The notes under the pieces are model-generated. The model did no database searches. It was not told the origin of the DNA and saw nothing but the letters and a program-made list of their open reading frames with translations. From Biscogniauxia marginata (taxonomy: Eukaryota > Ascomycota > Sordariomycetes > Xylariales > Xylariaceae): 64,000 bases of DNA. Both the position numbers and the translations under genes were made by a program. The DNA is taken from contig MU404160.1 of the NCBI GenBank assembly GCA_022695795.1, positions 84,140 to 148,139 of the forward strand, in the 5' to 3' direction. This document shows, piece by piece, positions 48,105-60,200 of this stretch. Each line of letters opens with the position of its first letter. Positions within the stretch are counted from its first letter, which is position 1.

Positions 48105-48578
48105 TGTTACGAATCCAACCTGTTGGAGGGGTTTCCTACAGGGGTGTAGGGACACGAACCATGGGGATGTTGATAGAATGAAGGATTTCTATGTAACATC
48201 ACGTGACATGGATCACTTTGGATAGGGTGATTTAAAGGTATTTAACATACTAAAAAGGAAATGGATCACTTTAAATAGGGTAATCTAAAGGTATTTAATA
48301 TACTAAAACGGAAATTATATATAAGGAGAAAATGGGTATAAAAAGGAAAAAATTTCCTTCTTTTTTAGTTATTTATTTGAAGTTCTTTAGTTATTAATTT
48401 AAAACTATAATTATTTCTTAATATTATAATAAAAATACCTTAAAATCTTTTTAATAAATAAAACATTATAAATCACTTAAATCAATTTTAATTCATTATT
48501 ATTTTTAAATTAAAAAAACCTAATATGTATTTACTTATAAAGTTAGTTAACTAGGAACATATAAAGAGGTTTGTTACA
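48105..48578 (+). repeat. Element 4 5' LTR
   Basis: The 474-bp LTR starts TGTTACGAATCC and ends GAGGTTTGTTACA. Its outer 120 bp keep high G+C (for example GTTGGAGGGGTTTCC) while the inner part is strongly AT-shifted. CACGTG lies at 48,200-48,205. Confidence 0.85.
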
Positions 48579-49773
48579 TTTTAATAGCTCTTTAATTAGT
48601 GCTTAATATTGGTTTAGGAGAAGGGACTCTTAATCGAACTATTTTAAGATAAGTATACCCCTTAAAACTAAAAAATAATAAAAAAATAAAAAAATAAAAA
48701 AATAATAATTAATAAGCTTTTAAATAAAAGCTTTAAATTCTTTTACGATACGATAAAAGGGTTTAAAAAAACCAATATAAGAATTAATTATAATTATAAC
48801 TAAAAAAAAGCCTTAAAAAGACATTTTTAAAGCCTAGTAAAAAGAATCGTTCGAGGAAAAAGAAAAGGAGGAGGAAAAAGCACTTAAAAAAATAAATAAG
48901 TAAAACAACTTTTATCTCCTAAAAATAAATAACCAGAGTTACTTTTAAATAATAGCGACCTTAATAGCTTAAATAATAAAGACAATATAACGACTCTCGA
49001 TATAAAAGGTTTTAAATTAATTATACTTAGTAAATATAATAAGTTAATTAATTTAAAAGGATTTTTAATTTAGGCCGGAACTTATTTATGGTTTTATTAC
49101 GAAATAATTACCATTAAAGAATAAAAGGTTTTTATGGTATTTTAATTCCTCGTCGAAACTGTTTTAATTTAGTTTTAACTAGTATTAAAAGATTATTTAA
49201 ATAATAAATAAAGCGCTTAAAAAGACACAAAAAAAGTCTTTAAGAATTATAAGGAGTTTAAAAAACAACTTAAATTTATATTTAATAACTTAATCTTTAA
49301 GTAATAAGTCGAAGCTTGACTTTATAAATTACGACAAGATAAAAAGGCTTTAAATTATATTATTAAGTTCAAGAAACTTATAAGTTAATTATAATTACTT
49401 ATTAAGAGCTTATATTATTTGTTTTATTAAGGACTAAAGAATTATATAAAAAAAAGAACCTAGAAAAGTTTAATAATTACGTTATAATAGTAATTGTTAT
49501 TAATAACGAAAACTTCGAACGATATTTTAAAAAGAAAAAAACGATATAACAAAAAAACGGTGATTAATAAAAAAAAGGAAATCATAAAAGTGGTATCGAA
49601 ACAAGGAAAAGTACTAAAACTAAGTTAAACCCTATTAAAATCAATATTACTTAAAAAGAGCAAAAGAAATAAAATAAATTAATTATTAAGTGTTTTAATT
49701 ATAAGAAAAAAATATTATAAAAACGAGTATCGAAGCCCTAAGAAATAAAAACCAAAAATAGAAGGGATTTCTT
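48579..49773 (+). pseudogene. Element 4 gag relic
   Basis: The gag coding region is full of TAA/TAG codons. A CCHC zinc-knuckle relic with Tyr codons at Cys and His positions lies at 49,694-49,740, just before the element 5 insertion. The sequence aligns with element 3 gag at 11,841-13,330. Confidence 0.75.
49769..49773 (+). repeat. Target-site duplication TTCTT, left copy
   Basis: TTCTT occurs directly before TGTGACGAACC and again at 57,257-57,261 directly after ...GGTTCGTAACA. Confidence 0.92.
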
Positions 49774-50177
49774 TGTGACGAACCTCCTTGTGTGTTCCTA
49801 ATCAGCTGACTTCACAGGTAAGTACGTACTAGGTTTTCTTGATTTAAAGGTAACAGTGGGTTGAGATTGGTTTAAGTGATTCATAATGTTATGTTCGTTA
49901 GAAAGGTTTCAAGGTACTCTCACTATAGTATTAAAGAGTGACTATAGTTTTAGATTAATAACTAAAGAATAAATAACTAAATACATAGGAAATTCTAATT
50001 TATTTATACTTATTCTCCCCTTACATAAAAACTTGCGAATTATTAAATCACTAATTCTTTATTCATGATTTAATAATCCATTAAATCATTAAATCATAAA
50101 TTTTTAACCCATAATTTAACGATCCATTCTAGTTTACGTGACCCACACATAACATAATATAAGGAAGGTTCGTAACA
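49774..50177 (-). repeat. Element 5 left LTR (3' LTR in element orientation)
   Basis: The 404-bp LTR runs from TGTGACGAACCTCC to AAGGTTCGTAACA. Its U3 end has TTTACGTGACCCACACATAAC, an RIP-changed form of the double CACGTG motif kept in the right LTR. Confidence 0.93.
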
Positions 50178-50279
50178 TTATTTTTCCCCTCCGAGAATCT
50201 TTGTCCCAAAGATAAAAAGAGAGTATAACCTAGTTACTTTTTCCTTAGTTATTAATAAGTTTTTCATTTCTATTTTAAC

Positions 50280-50840
50280 ATGTCTTATCGAGTCACAAAG
50301 AACCACAAAGAAATTCCCGAAGTTTCTCGTCGTGCCCGGAAGTAGGTTAAAAACAAACTAGCCCTAATAAACTCAGTTATTTTTAAAGGTCGAAAAGAAA
50401 TGCCTTGTTTTTACTACGATCGTAACGAAAAGGAATACATTGCTTTAAACGAATTTAACCGTTATAATAAGTGTATCCGGATAAACCGTACTCGATATAA
50501 CGTTTTTAGCATTTCTAAAAGTAGTATAACCAAGATTACTAAGTAGTTTCAAAAAATCGAAAACGAACTAAAAAAAGCTAAAACACGCTAAGAGGCTGCG
50601 ATAGTCCGCGTTTATCGCCTTTATACTTAATGTCGTTTTTAATTTAAAAAGTTAAAAAAAATAATTATACGCGGTTTAAACTTTATTGAGAAGTTAAAAC
50701 GCATTAAACGCGAGAAAAAAGAATAAAAACGTTTTATTAAAGAATCGTAACGCTTAAAGAAATTACAGCGTTAATCTAAATCTTCGTAAGGTTTACCTAC
50801 TTCCGAGGCCTACCTTTTTTCCTTCCTTAATCCTTTTTAG
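50280..50840 (+). pseudogene. Antisense accessory ORF of element 5: Zn2Cys6-like cluster plus coiled coil, RIP-degraded
   Basis: On the strand opposite gag-pol, between the chromodomain end and the 3' LTR, a frame of 187 codons starts with ATG at 50,280 and ends TAG at 50,840. It is broken only by TAA/TAG codons, as from CAA, CAG or TGG. Residue 43 is Cys, 46 Tyr, 53 Tyr, 62 Tyr, 65 Cys and 73 Tyr, and every one of these Tyr codons is TAC or TAT. The spacing x2-x6-x8-x2-x7 matches a Zn2Cys6 binuclear cluster, and TGC/TGT to TAC/TAT is the expected RIP change. Residues about 88-165 are Lys/Glu/Leu/Arg-rich and probably coiled coil. Element 3 carries a homologous relic. I infer a former DNA-binding or regulatory protein of the element; its function is unknown. 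Confidence 0.7.
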
Positions 50841-50884
50841 TAAAATCAAGACTTCGACATCTAGGCCCTCCTAGCCGGTCTGGA

Positions 50885-51040
50885 TTTTAGCGGTGGAAAT
50901 CCTCAATTTTATCCGTCAGGTTCTTCAAATGCTTAAGAGGTTCCTAAGTATTCTCCTCGGGTGGGTAACTTTCTCACTTAACAAGATACTGTAGTTGACT
51001 GCCAACTTTGAATCTAGTATCTTTTCGACTTCATATTCAT
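50885..51040 (-). pseudogene. Chromodomain relic at the end of element 5 pol
   Basis: The minus-strand frame reads E-Y-E-V-E-K-I-L-D, then Q-Y-L-V-K-stop-E-S-Y-P-P-E-E-N-T-stop-E-P-L-K-H-L-K-N-L. This is the chromodomain pattern YLVKWxGYxxxxxTWEP with both Trp codons changed to TGA and TAG. Chromodomains of such chromoviruses guide integration to methylated heterochromatin. Confidence 0.85.
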
Positions 51041-51074
51041 CAGGATTTTCCTCAAATTCTAGTTGGTTTTCTAG

Positions 51075-54000
51075 CATGGCGTTATTTGGTGCTGGTTCTA
51101 GGAGCGAAACATGGAATATAAGGTGTATTCTAGATCCTTTCGGTAATGCCAGCTTATAATTAACTTTCGAAACAACCTTTTTAATTCTATATAGTCTTAA
51201 TTTCTTGAATTTAAGTTTTTCGCTAGGTCGTTTTGTTTTGATCTAAGGTGTTTTTAATGTTACGCTTTGTCGTTAGCAGAGCAAGTAAATTATATTTTCT
51301 CTCTTAAAAATTGGTCCCTTAATTCTTCTTTTATTATAGTACTTTGTTATTTTATCTTGAATAAACTATAATTCTTTTTATAGTCGTTATTGTATTACTT
51401 AAATCTTTTCGGATAGTACTTCTACTTTTAAGGCCTTTATTTCGACTCTTGGTACTTTCATGAGTTTAATTGATTATCTTTAGACTTCCGCCTTTTACCC
51501 GTATATTGCCTTGTGTAATGACATTTTCATGTCTTCGTTAATCGAAGTGTTATATGTTATTTGGGTTATTAGTAGTAATTCTACCTAGTTATTTATTTCC
51601 TAATTAATATAGCTTCGTAAATATTATTCCATTGTTTGGTTTAATTTCTTTATTTGCCCGTCCGTTTAGGGGTGATATATTGTAAATAACTTTTATTTAA
51701 TTTTCATTCGTTTTATTAAGCTGATCCAAAATTTCGACGTAAACAACTTGTCTTTATTTAAAACAACGCGTTTTAGTAACTTATATTTATTAATATATTT
51801 TTTTAGGAAGCTAAAAACTAATTATTTTGTTATGCTTGATTCGTTAAATAGTAAGAAGTAGGCGTATTTCGTGAGTCTATTAACAATTACCTATATATTG
51901 TTATAGGGTACTTCTATGGTAAGATTTTTTGACTTTAGAAGTTTCATTACGAAGTCCCATATAATAGTATTTTATGCTTTATTAAGTATTTAGGTTAGTT
52001 GTAGTAGTTTATATGGTTTATATCGTGATGCTTTAGCCTTATTATAAATGTTATAATTCTTTATAATTCTTTTAATTGTTTGTCGTATTTCTGGAAAGTC
52101 GAATTCCTTTTAAAGTCGTTTTACCGTTTTGAAAATCCTTTGGTGGCTATGTAGAGGATGTTCATGAAATTCTTTAACTAATTCGTCCTGTACTTGTTCT
52201 AATACGTATGCTTTTTCTTTGTATAAAAGAAGTTTGTCGTTAGATCCTTATTAAAACTATAATTGTTTTTTTCTTTAATTGTAATTTTCCTTGAAACGTT
52301 ATTTCTAGTTCCTTATATTGATTTATATATAAATTAATATAATTAATTTGTTATTTTGTTATTTAAATATCTAGATATCTCTTTTATTGATTTTTGATTT
52401 ATAATCTCCCTTTTTACTGAGAAGATTTGCTTAGATGTTTTCCTTTCCCTTAATATGCTGGATTCTGAAATTGAATCTAGACAAGAAAATCATTTAACGC
52501 TTGTGTCTCTAGTTAAACGTTTATGTTGTTATAAATCGTGTAAGGTTTTTGTGGTTTAAATAGATATCGATAGGTTTCTTAGTTCCGCTGAATTATGGTT
52601 CCCATTCCTCTAGTGCTTTAATGACTACTAACAATTCCTTGTTATAAATCTAATAGTTTAGTTTAATACTATATAGTGCTTTAAATAGGTACGCGACTGG
52701 GTATTATTTCCCATTATTTTTTAGTTGTTCTAGAACTACTTTAATAACGAAATTTAAAGCGTTTGTTTTTAGTCGTTTCTTTTTATTTTCGTTTAGAAGT
52801 TTACATATAACCTCACTAGTTACAACTTTCTTTAGCTACTAAAAAGCCTATTTAGCTTTTTTAGTAAAATAAAAAGCCTTTCTTGTTTTTATTAAGGTAA
52901 TTAGTTCTATTAATGGTTTAGCGATATACCCGAAATCTTTAATGAGTTATTTAATATAATTAATAAAGCTAAGAAATATATATACGTTTATAACACTCTT
53001 AGGTTTTAGTTAATCCTTAACTATTGTTATTTTTCCTTTTTAGATGCGAATTTCTCCTGGACTTATTATAAACCTTAAATAGTTTAGTTTTTTGATATGT
53101 TATTCGCTTTTAATCGGATAGATAAGTAGGTTTGCCCTTTCTAGGGCTTTTAACACTTACTCTACATATTTCTTATGTTCTTTTTCGTTTTTTAAGTAAA
53201 TTAGTATATCGTCTAAATAAATAAATATAAATTTGTCTAGAAACTTGCGAAGAATTATTATAATTATGTGTTAAAATGTAGCGGGTGTGTTAATAAGTTT
53301 AAATAGCATAACTTTATACTTATAATATTTATGTATTATTCGGAAGGCTATATATTATTCGTGTCCCTTAGCTATTTTAATTATATAGTATTTATCGCGA
53401 AGATTTAATACTATAAAGATTTAAGCCTTGTTAATTTGTCTTTTTATGAGTTTCATTAATGATAACGAATATTTATTTTTCTTGGTTATTTTATTAAGGT
53501 GTCGGTAATCGATTACTCGTTACTATACTAAGTTTCCTTTTTTATTAACATGTTACTTCCCGTTTTTATTAACTTTGGGTACCATAATCGCCGGGTATCT
53601 TAACGAGGATTCGAATTCCCGAATATATTCTTTATCGAGATCCTCCTAGATTCCTTTTTATAGTGCTTTTTGTTTTTCTTGATTTATAAGATACACTAGG
53701 AATAATTTTAGTTATTTTCCTTTTTTAAAGTGGATTTAATAATTTCACTAATTATATTTTAATAATTCTTTTTTTGTTTTATCTCTAAATAATTTATAGA
53801 AACGAAAGTATTTACGCGATACTTTTTTCGTTAGATTTTTAGGTTTAATTACTCGAATTATATAAGTAATATGTTTCGTTTTTATATCCGTTTCTTTAGA
53901 GTTACTTGCGGTATTTATCTCGTAACTTATAATGGTTAACTCCTCTTATTTTTAATCTTAATAAAGCGTGTTTATCTCGAAATTTATTTGTGAATTGCTT

Positions 54001-56852
54001 TTTTTAAGCCAATTTATTCCTAAGATTATATCATGATTTAATATATATGTAATATTAAGGATAACTTGTTTAAAGTGTTTTTAAATAGTTACTAAGAAAG
54101 GGATTATTTCTCTTAATACCTTATTATTCTCGTAATTAAATATGTTTCTTTTAAAGTTTTATAGTTTATATAAATTTTGTTTATATACTTATAATATTTT
54201 GTTTTTTTAAGTTATTTTTATTAAGATATAACTTTTATTTGCTTTTAAATCTATTAAGGCTTTATATTTCTTTTTATTATACTTAACTTTAGTTATAATA
54301 ATATTATTAAGTCCCGACTAGACTTTATATAAAAACTTGTTATTTATGGCTTCTCGCTGCCTTATTAGCGAGAGCCTTTGCCGTTTTTTAGTTTTTTACG
54401 TCCCTTCCTTTTTGGTTTTTTTTTAGTTGTTATAACTTGAATGTCTTTCCATTTTTAGGCTTTTATAAGAACGTGTTTTTAGTAATCATTGCTTAAACAG
54501 TCTTTTTAATTACCTTTTACGTAGTAAGGGGTAAAAGGTTTGTCTTTTATGTAAAATCTTGTATATTAAAACTTTAATTCTTTTTTAAGAGCCCTTTTAT
54601 AGCTCAAGTTTGTTTTATTAACTCGGAATTTTTTGAAGTTTTGGATTATCTTTAAATAGAAGGAGTAATTATTAAGTTTGCTTATTAGGGGTATTTCGAT
54701 GTTTCTTTTTAGGTTTATGTTGATTTCTAGGAGTTTCCCTCCTTTTTTGAGGTATGTTTTAGTGATTCGTTTATAGCCTCGTTTAGTCGTATGTATTTTT
54801 GCTTACTACTTTGTTAAGTGTTTCTTTATAAAGCTGAATAAATTAATGTCGTATTTAGTTCGTTTTTCGAGTTATTATAAAAGATGTAGTTCCTTTTATA
54901 ATTCTTATAATTCTTCCTTTATCTCGTTTTTTTCGAAACCTGTTTCGAGTAAGTTATATATGTCGTATAGTACCGAGGTGTAATACATATAACTTTTAAT
55001 TATTATTTCGTAGCTTTTTTCGGAGCTTAAGTAAAGATAACATGCTTTAGGGTAATGTGGCCATCGTGGGGTGTTATTATAAATACACTCATTTTCTTTC
55101 GTGTTATTATTCTCTAGTTCTTAAGGATAATAACTAGCTTTATTTTTAAAACTTTTATATACTTAATAAGCGTCGTTAGTATAAAAGCTTTAATGTAACG
55201 ATATATATTCCCTTAAGCTTTAATAGACATTATAACTATTATTTATATAAAGCTTTTAATTTAAGCTGTTATACTGGCTTTTCCCTTAATAAGTTTCGCA
55301 TTTATCGTTCTTATAATGGCTTTAATGTAGATTATTATGATTTAACTCAATTTCTAAGTCGTATTCTAGTTTATAATTATCATATACGTATAGTAATTTG
55401 CTTTCGTTATATCTTTGTTTAGCTTGTTTTAGTATAAGATATCCTAAATATGAGTAGTCATTCTTTAAGCAGTCTTTGCGGTTGACTTAATAAGATTTAT
55501 AGATTTCTTTTATAGGAGCCTCCTTAATCTTTTCTACCTTAATAATGCCGATAATAAATACTTGGTTTATTTCTTTATTATTTTCGAATTAAACCCTTGC
55601 TTTAGCGACTCTTTTCTCAAGTTAAGGAATCCCTTTTGTTTTTAGTTCTTGTTTTTTAAGACTTTGGCACTCGTTTTTATAATGTCCTTTCTTTTTGTAA
55701 TTAAAATATTTAATGGTTAATTTATCTCGTTTTTTCTGTTCTTTTTAAATAACGTTAATTTTAATAAGATTTGACTTTATTTTTATGCCTTTTCTAGTTC
55801 CGGTACCGCTTTTGTGATTTCCTCTTTTTAATTAGTCGCCATTCCTTCGTTATATTGTCTTTTTCTTTTCAAGGTACTGTTCGAAGTTTTCGTTATTAAT
55901 AGTAATTACCATTATAACGTAATTATTAAACTTTCCTAGGTTCCTTTCTTTATACAGGTTTATTTTATATAACTTATTCTTTATATAGTTTTTTAACCCT
56001 TAATAAAACAAATAATATAAGCTTTTAATAAGTAATTATAATTAGCTTACGAGTTTCTTAAACTTAACAGCGTAATTTAAAGCCTTTTTATTTTGTCGTA
56101 ATTTATAAAGTCGAACTTCGGCTTATTACTTAAAAATTAAATTGCCAAATATAGACCTAAGTTGTTTTTCAAATTCTTTATAATTTTTGAAGATTTTTTT
56201 CGTGTTTTCTCGGGCGTTTGATCTGTTTTCTAGATAGTTTTTTAACACTGGTTAAAACCAGGTTAAGGCGGTTCCGGCTAGGAGCTAGGATACCGTGAGA
56301 ATCTTTTATTCTTTAGTGGTAATCGTTTCATAATAAAACCATAAATAAGTTCTAGTTTGAATTAAAAATTCTTTTAAATTGCTTAACCTATTATATTTAC
56401 TAAGTATAATTAGTTTAAAACCTTTTACGTCGGGGGTTATTATATTATTTTCGTCGTTTAAGTTATTAGGGTCGCTATCGTTTAAAGGTGGTTATTTATC
56501 TCTAAAAGGTTGGGATTATTTTGCTTATTTATCTTTTTTTTTAGGCGTTTTTTCCTTCTCCTCTTTTTCTTCTTTAAATGCTTTTTTTTACTGATCTTCC
56601 GAGATGTCTTCTTGTGACTCTTCTTTAGCTGTAATTGTAATAAACTCTTATATTAGTTCCTTTAAACTTTTTAGTTATATCGTAAAAAGATTTAAAGCTT
56701 TCGTTTAAGAGCTTATTAATTGTTGTTTTTTTATTTGTTTCTTTTCTTGTTATTTTCTAGTTTTAGGGGGCATGCTTATCTTGAGACGGTTTAATTAAGA
56801 GTCCCTTCTTTTCTTGAATTAATGTTAAGCACTAATTAAAAAGCTATTAAAA
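51075..56852 (-). pseudogene. Element 5 gag-pol relic
   Basis: Gypsy order of domains is followed from right to left: gag, protease region, RT with the Y-L-D-D motif at 53,196-53,219 (complement), the KALEKANLLIYP-like stretch, RNase H, integrase and GPY/F-type end. It contains many stop codons. Boundaries of individual proteins cannot be set. Confidence 0.85.
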
Positions 56853-57256
56853 TGTAACAAACCTTTTTATATGTTCTTAGTTAGTTAACTTCATAAGTAA
56901 GTACGTATTAGGTTTTCTTAATTTAAAGGTAATAGTGGGTTAAGATTGGTTTAAGTGATTTATAATGTTATGTTCGTTAAAGAGGTTTCAAGATATTTTC
57001 ATTATAGTATTAAAAAGTAACTATAGTTTTAGATTAATAACTAAGGAATGAATGACTAGATATATAGGAAATTCCAATTTACTTATACTTGTTCTCCCCT
57101 TATATAAAAACTTGCGAATTATTAAATCACTAATTCTTTATTCATGATTTAATAATCTATTAAATCATTGAATCATGGATTCTTAACCCATGATTTAACG
57201 ATTTATTCTAGTTCACGTGACCCACACGTGACACAGCATAAGGAAGGTTCGTAACA
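56853..57256 (-). repeat. Element 5 right LTR (5' LTR in element orientation)
   Basis: The 404-bp LTR runs from TGTAACAAACC to GGAAGGTTCGTAACA. Two intact CACGTG boxes at 57,214-57,219 and 57,225-57,230 flank ACCCA. Confidence 0.93.
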
Positions 57257-60200
57257 TTCTTAACTCAAGAAAAGAACCTTTAAAATAAGGGTTTATTTCG
57301 AAAATAATAAAAAGGAAAATTAAGTATTTATTATTATTACTATTAAAATAGAAAAAAACGAGGAAGTCTTTATAAAAAAAGTTATAAATATTATTAAATT
57401 AATCGCAAAAATTACTTAAAGTATAACTATTTATATTTAAGGTATTTTACGTTAAAACAAGCCAAATAAGGATATAATGAAAGCGAATTACTATATAAAT
57501 ATAATAATTATAAACTAAAATACGACTTAAGAATTAAGTTAAACCATAATAATCTATATTAAAGCCACTATAATAACGACAAATGTGAAACTTATTAAGG
57601 AAAAAGCTAGCATAATAACTTAAATTAGAGGTTTTATATAAATAATAGCTGTAATATTCATTAAAGCTTAAGGAAACATACATCGTTACATTAAAGCTTT
57701 TACACTAACGACGCTTATTAAATATATAAAAGTTTTAAAAATAAAGCCGGTTATTATCCTTAAAAACTAAAAAGTAACGACACAAAAGAAAATAAATGTA
57801 TTTATAATAACACCCCATAATAGCTACATTTTCCTCGAACATGTTATCTTTACCTAAATTCCGAAAAAAGCAACAAAGTAATTACTAAAAGTTACATGTA
57901 TTACACCTCGATACTATGCGACATATACAACTTACTCAAAGCAGGTTTCAAAGAAAACGAGATTAAAGAAGAATTATAGGAATTATAAAAAGAACTATAT
58001 TTTCTATAATAACTCAAAAAACGAACTAAATACAACACTAATTTATTCGGCTTTATAAAAAAGCACTTAACAAAGTAACAAATAAAAATACGTGTAACTA
58101 AACGAGGCTATAAACAAATCATTAAAACATACCTTAAAAAAAGAGAAAAACTTCTAAAAATTAATATAAGCTTAAAAGGAAACATTAAAATACCCTTAAT
58201 AAGCAAACTCAAGAATTATTTATTTTATTTAAGGATAATTTAAAACTTTAAGAAATTCCGAGTTAATAAAATAAACTTAAATTATAAAAAGGCTTTTAAA
58301 AAAGAATTAAAGTTTTAATATATAAGGTTTTATATAAAGGATAAACCTTTTACCCCTTATTATATAAAGGGTAATTAAAAAGACTATTTAAGTAATAATT
58401 ACTAAAAACACGCTTTTATAAAAGCCCAAGAATGGAAGGACATCCGGGCTACAGCAACTAAAAGAAAACCAAAAAAGAGAAGACGTGAAAAACTAAAAAA
58501 CGGCAAAGGCTCTCGCTAGTAAAACAGCGAAAAGCCATAAACAATAAATCCTTATATAAAGTTCAGTCGAGACTTAATAACACTATTATAACTAGAGTTA
58601 GATATAATAAAAGAAAGTATAAAGCCTTAATAAATTTAAGAACAAACAAAAGTTATATCTTAATAAAGATAATTTAAAAAAATAAAATACCATAAGTATA
58701 TAAATAAAATCTATATAAGCTATAAAACTTTAAAGGAAACATGTTTAATTACGAGAATAGTAAAGTACTAAAAAAAATAATTCCTTTTTTAATAACTATT
58801 TAAAAGCATTTTAAACAAGTTATTTTTAATATTATATATATATTAAACCACGATATGATCTTAAGAATGAATTAGCTTAAAAAAAGTAATTCACAAATAA
58901 ATTTCGAAATAAACACGCTTTATTAAAATTAAAAACAAGAGGAGTTAATCACTACGAGTTACAATATAAGTACCGCAAGTAACTCTAGAGAAACGAATAT
59001 AAAAACGAAACATATTATTTATATAATTTAAGTAACCAAGCCTAAAAATCTAACAAAAAAAGTATTACACAAGTACCTCCGTTTCTATAAATTATTTAAA
59101 GATAAAATAAAAAAAGAATTACTAAAATATAACTAATGGGATTATTAAATCCACTTTAAAAAAGGAAAATAACTAAAATTATTTTTAATATATTTTATAA
59201 ATTAGGAAAAATAAAGAGTATTATAAAAAGGAATTTAAGAGGATCTTAATAAAAAATATATTTAAGAATTAAAATCCTCGTTAAGATACCTAGCAATTAT
59301 AATACCTAAAATCGACAAAAACGGGAAATAACGTGTTAATAAAGAAAAAAACTTAGTGTAGCGACAAGTAATTAATTATTAACATTTTAATAAAATAACC
59401 AAAAAAAACGGATACTTATTACTACTAATGAAACTTATAAGAGGATAAATTAGTAAGGCTTAAATCTTCATAGTACTAAACCTTCGCAATGGATATTATA
59501 TAATTAAAATAGCTAAAAAACACGAATAATATATAGCTTTTTAAATAATATATAAATATTATAAATATAAAGTTATGTTATTTAAACTTATTAACGCACT
59601 TATTATATTTTAATATATAATTATAATAGTTCTTTATAAGTTTCTAGATAAATTTATATTTGTTTACCTAGACAATATACTAATTTACTTAAAAAACAAG
59701 AAGGAGCATAAGGAATATATAAAGCAAGTGTTAAAAGCCCTGGAAAAAGCAAACCTACTTATTTATCCGACTAAAAATGAATGGCATATTAGAAAACTAG
59801 ACTATTTAAGGTTTATAATAAGTCCAAGAGAAATCCGCATTTAAAAAGGAAAAAAAATAATAATTAAGAATTAGTTAGAACTTAAGAGTATCATAAACGT
59901 ATACACATTTCTTGGCTTTATTAATTATATTAAATAACTCATTAAAGATTTCGGGCGTATTACTAAATCATTAACGAAACTAATTACTCTAGCAAAAACA
60001 AGAAAGGCTTTCTATTTCACTAAAAAAGCCAAACAGGCTTTTTAATAACTAAAAGAAGTTATAACTAGTGAGGTTATATATAAACTTCTAAATAAAAATA
60101 AAAAGAAACGACTAAGGATAAACGCCTTAAATTTCGCCATTAAAGCAGTCTTAAAGCAACTAAAAGATAATAAAAAATAATACCTAGTCGCGTACCTATC

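Larger units (their letters stand above)
49774..57256 (-). mobile_element. Element 5: complete nested Ty3/gypsy chromodomain retrotransposon
   Basis: This 7,483-bp element has two 404-bp LTRs and a perfect TTCTT target-site duplication. Coding runs on the minus strand: gag from the right LTR, protease, RT (Y-L-D-D-I-L-I-Y from the complement of 53,196-53,219), RNase H and integrase. Then come the L-I-F-H-V-S-L-L-E-P integrase end (complement of about 51,090-51,125) and a chromodomain (about 50,885-51,040). A purine-rich tract, GGAGGGGAAAAATAA, lies next to the left LTR (complement of 50,178-50,193). It is the best preserved copy but still has many RIP-type stops. It interrupts element 4 just after gag. 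Confidence 0.95.

Noticed and set aside
48007..48225. 72-codon ORF at the right island border
   Set aside because: It runs into the element 4 LTR and has no protein character.
48579..48600. Canonical tRNA primer-binding site after the LTR
   Set aside because: The sequence after the LTR (TTTTAATAGCTC) shows no TGG-starting complement to a tRNA; RIP may have erased it or priming may differ, so no call is made.
56379..56594. 71-codon plus-strand ORF in element 5
   Set aside because: It is antisense to gag and low complexity (Phe/Leu/Ser from AT-rich DNA); a shadow frame.
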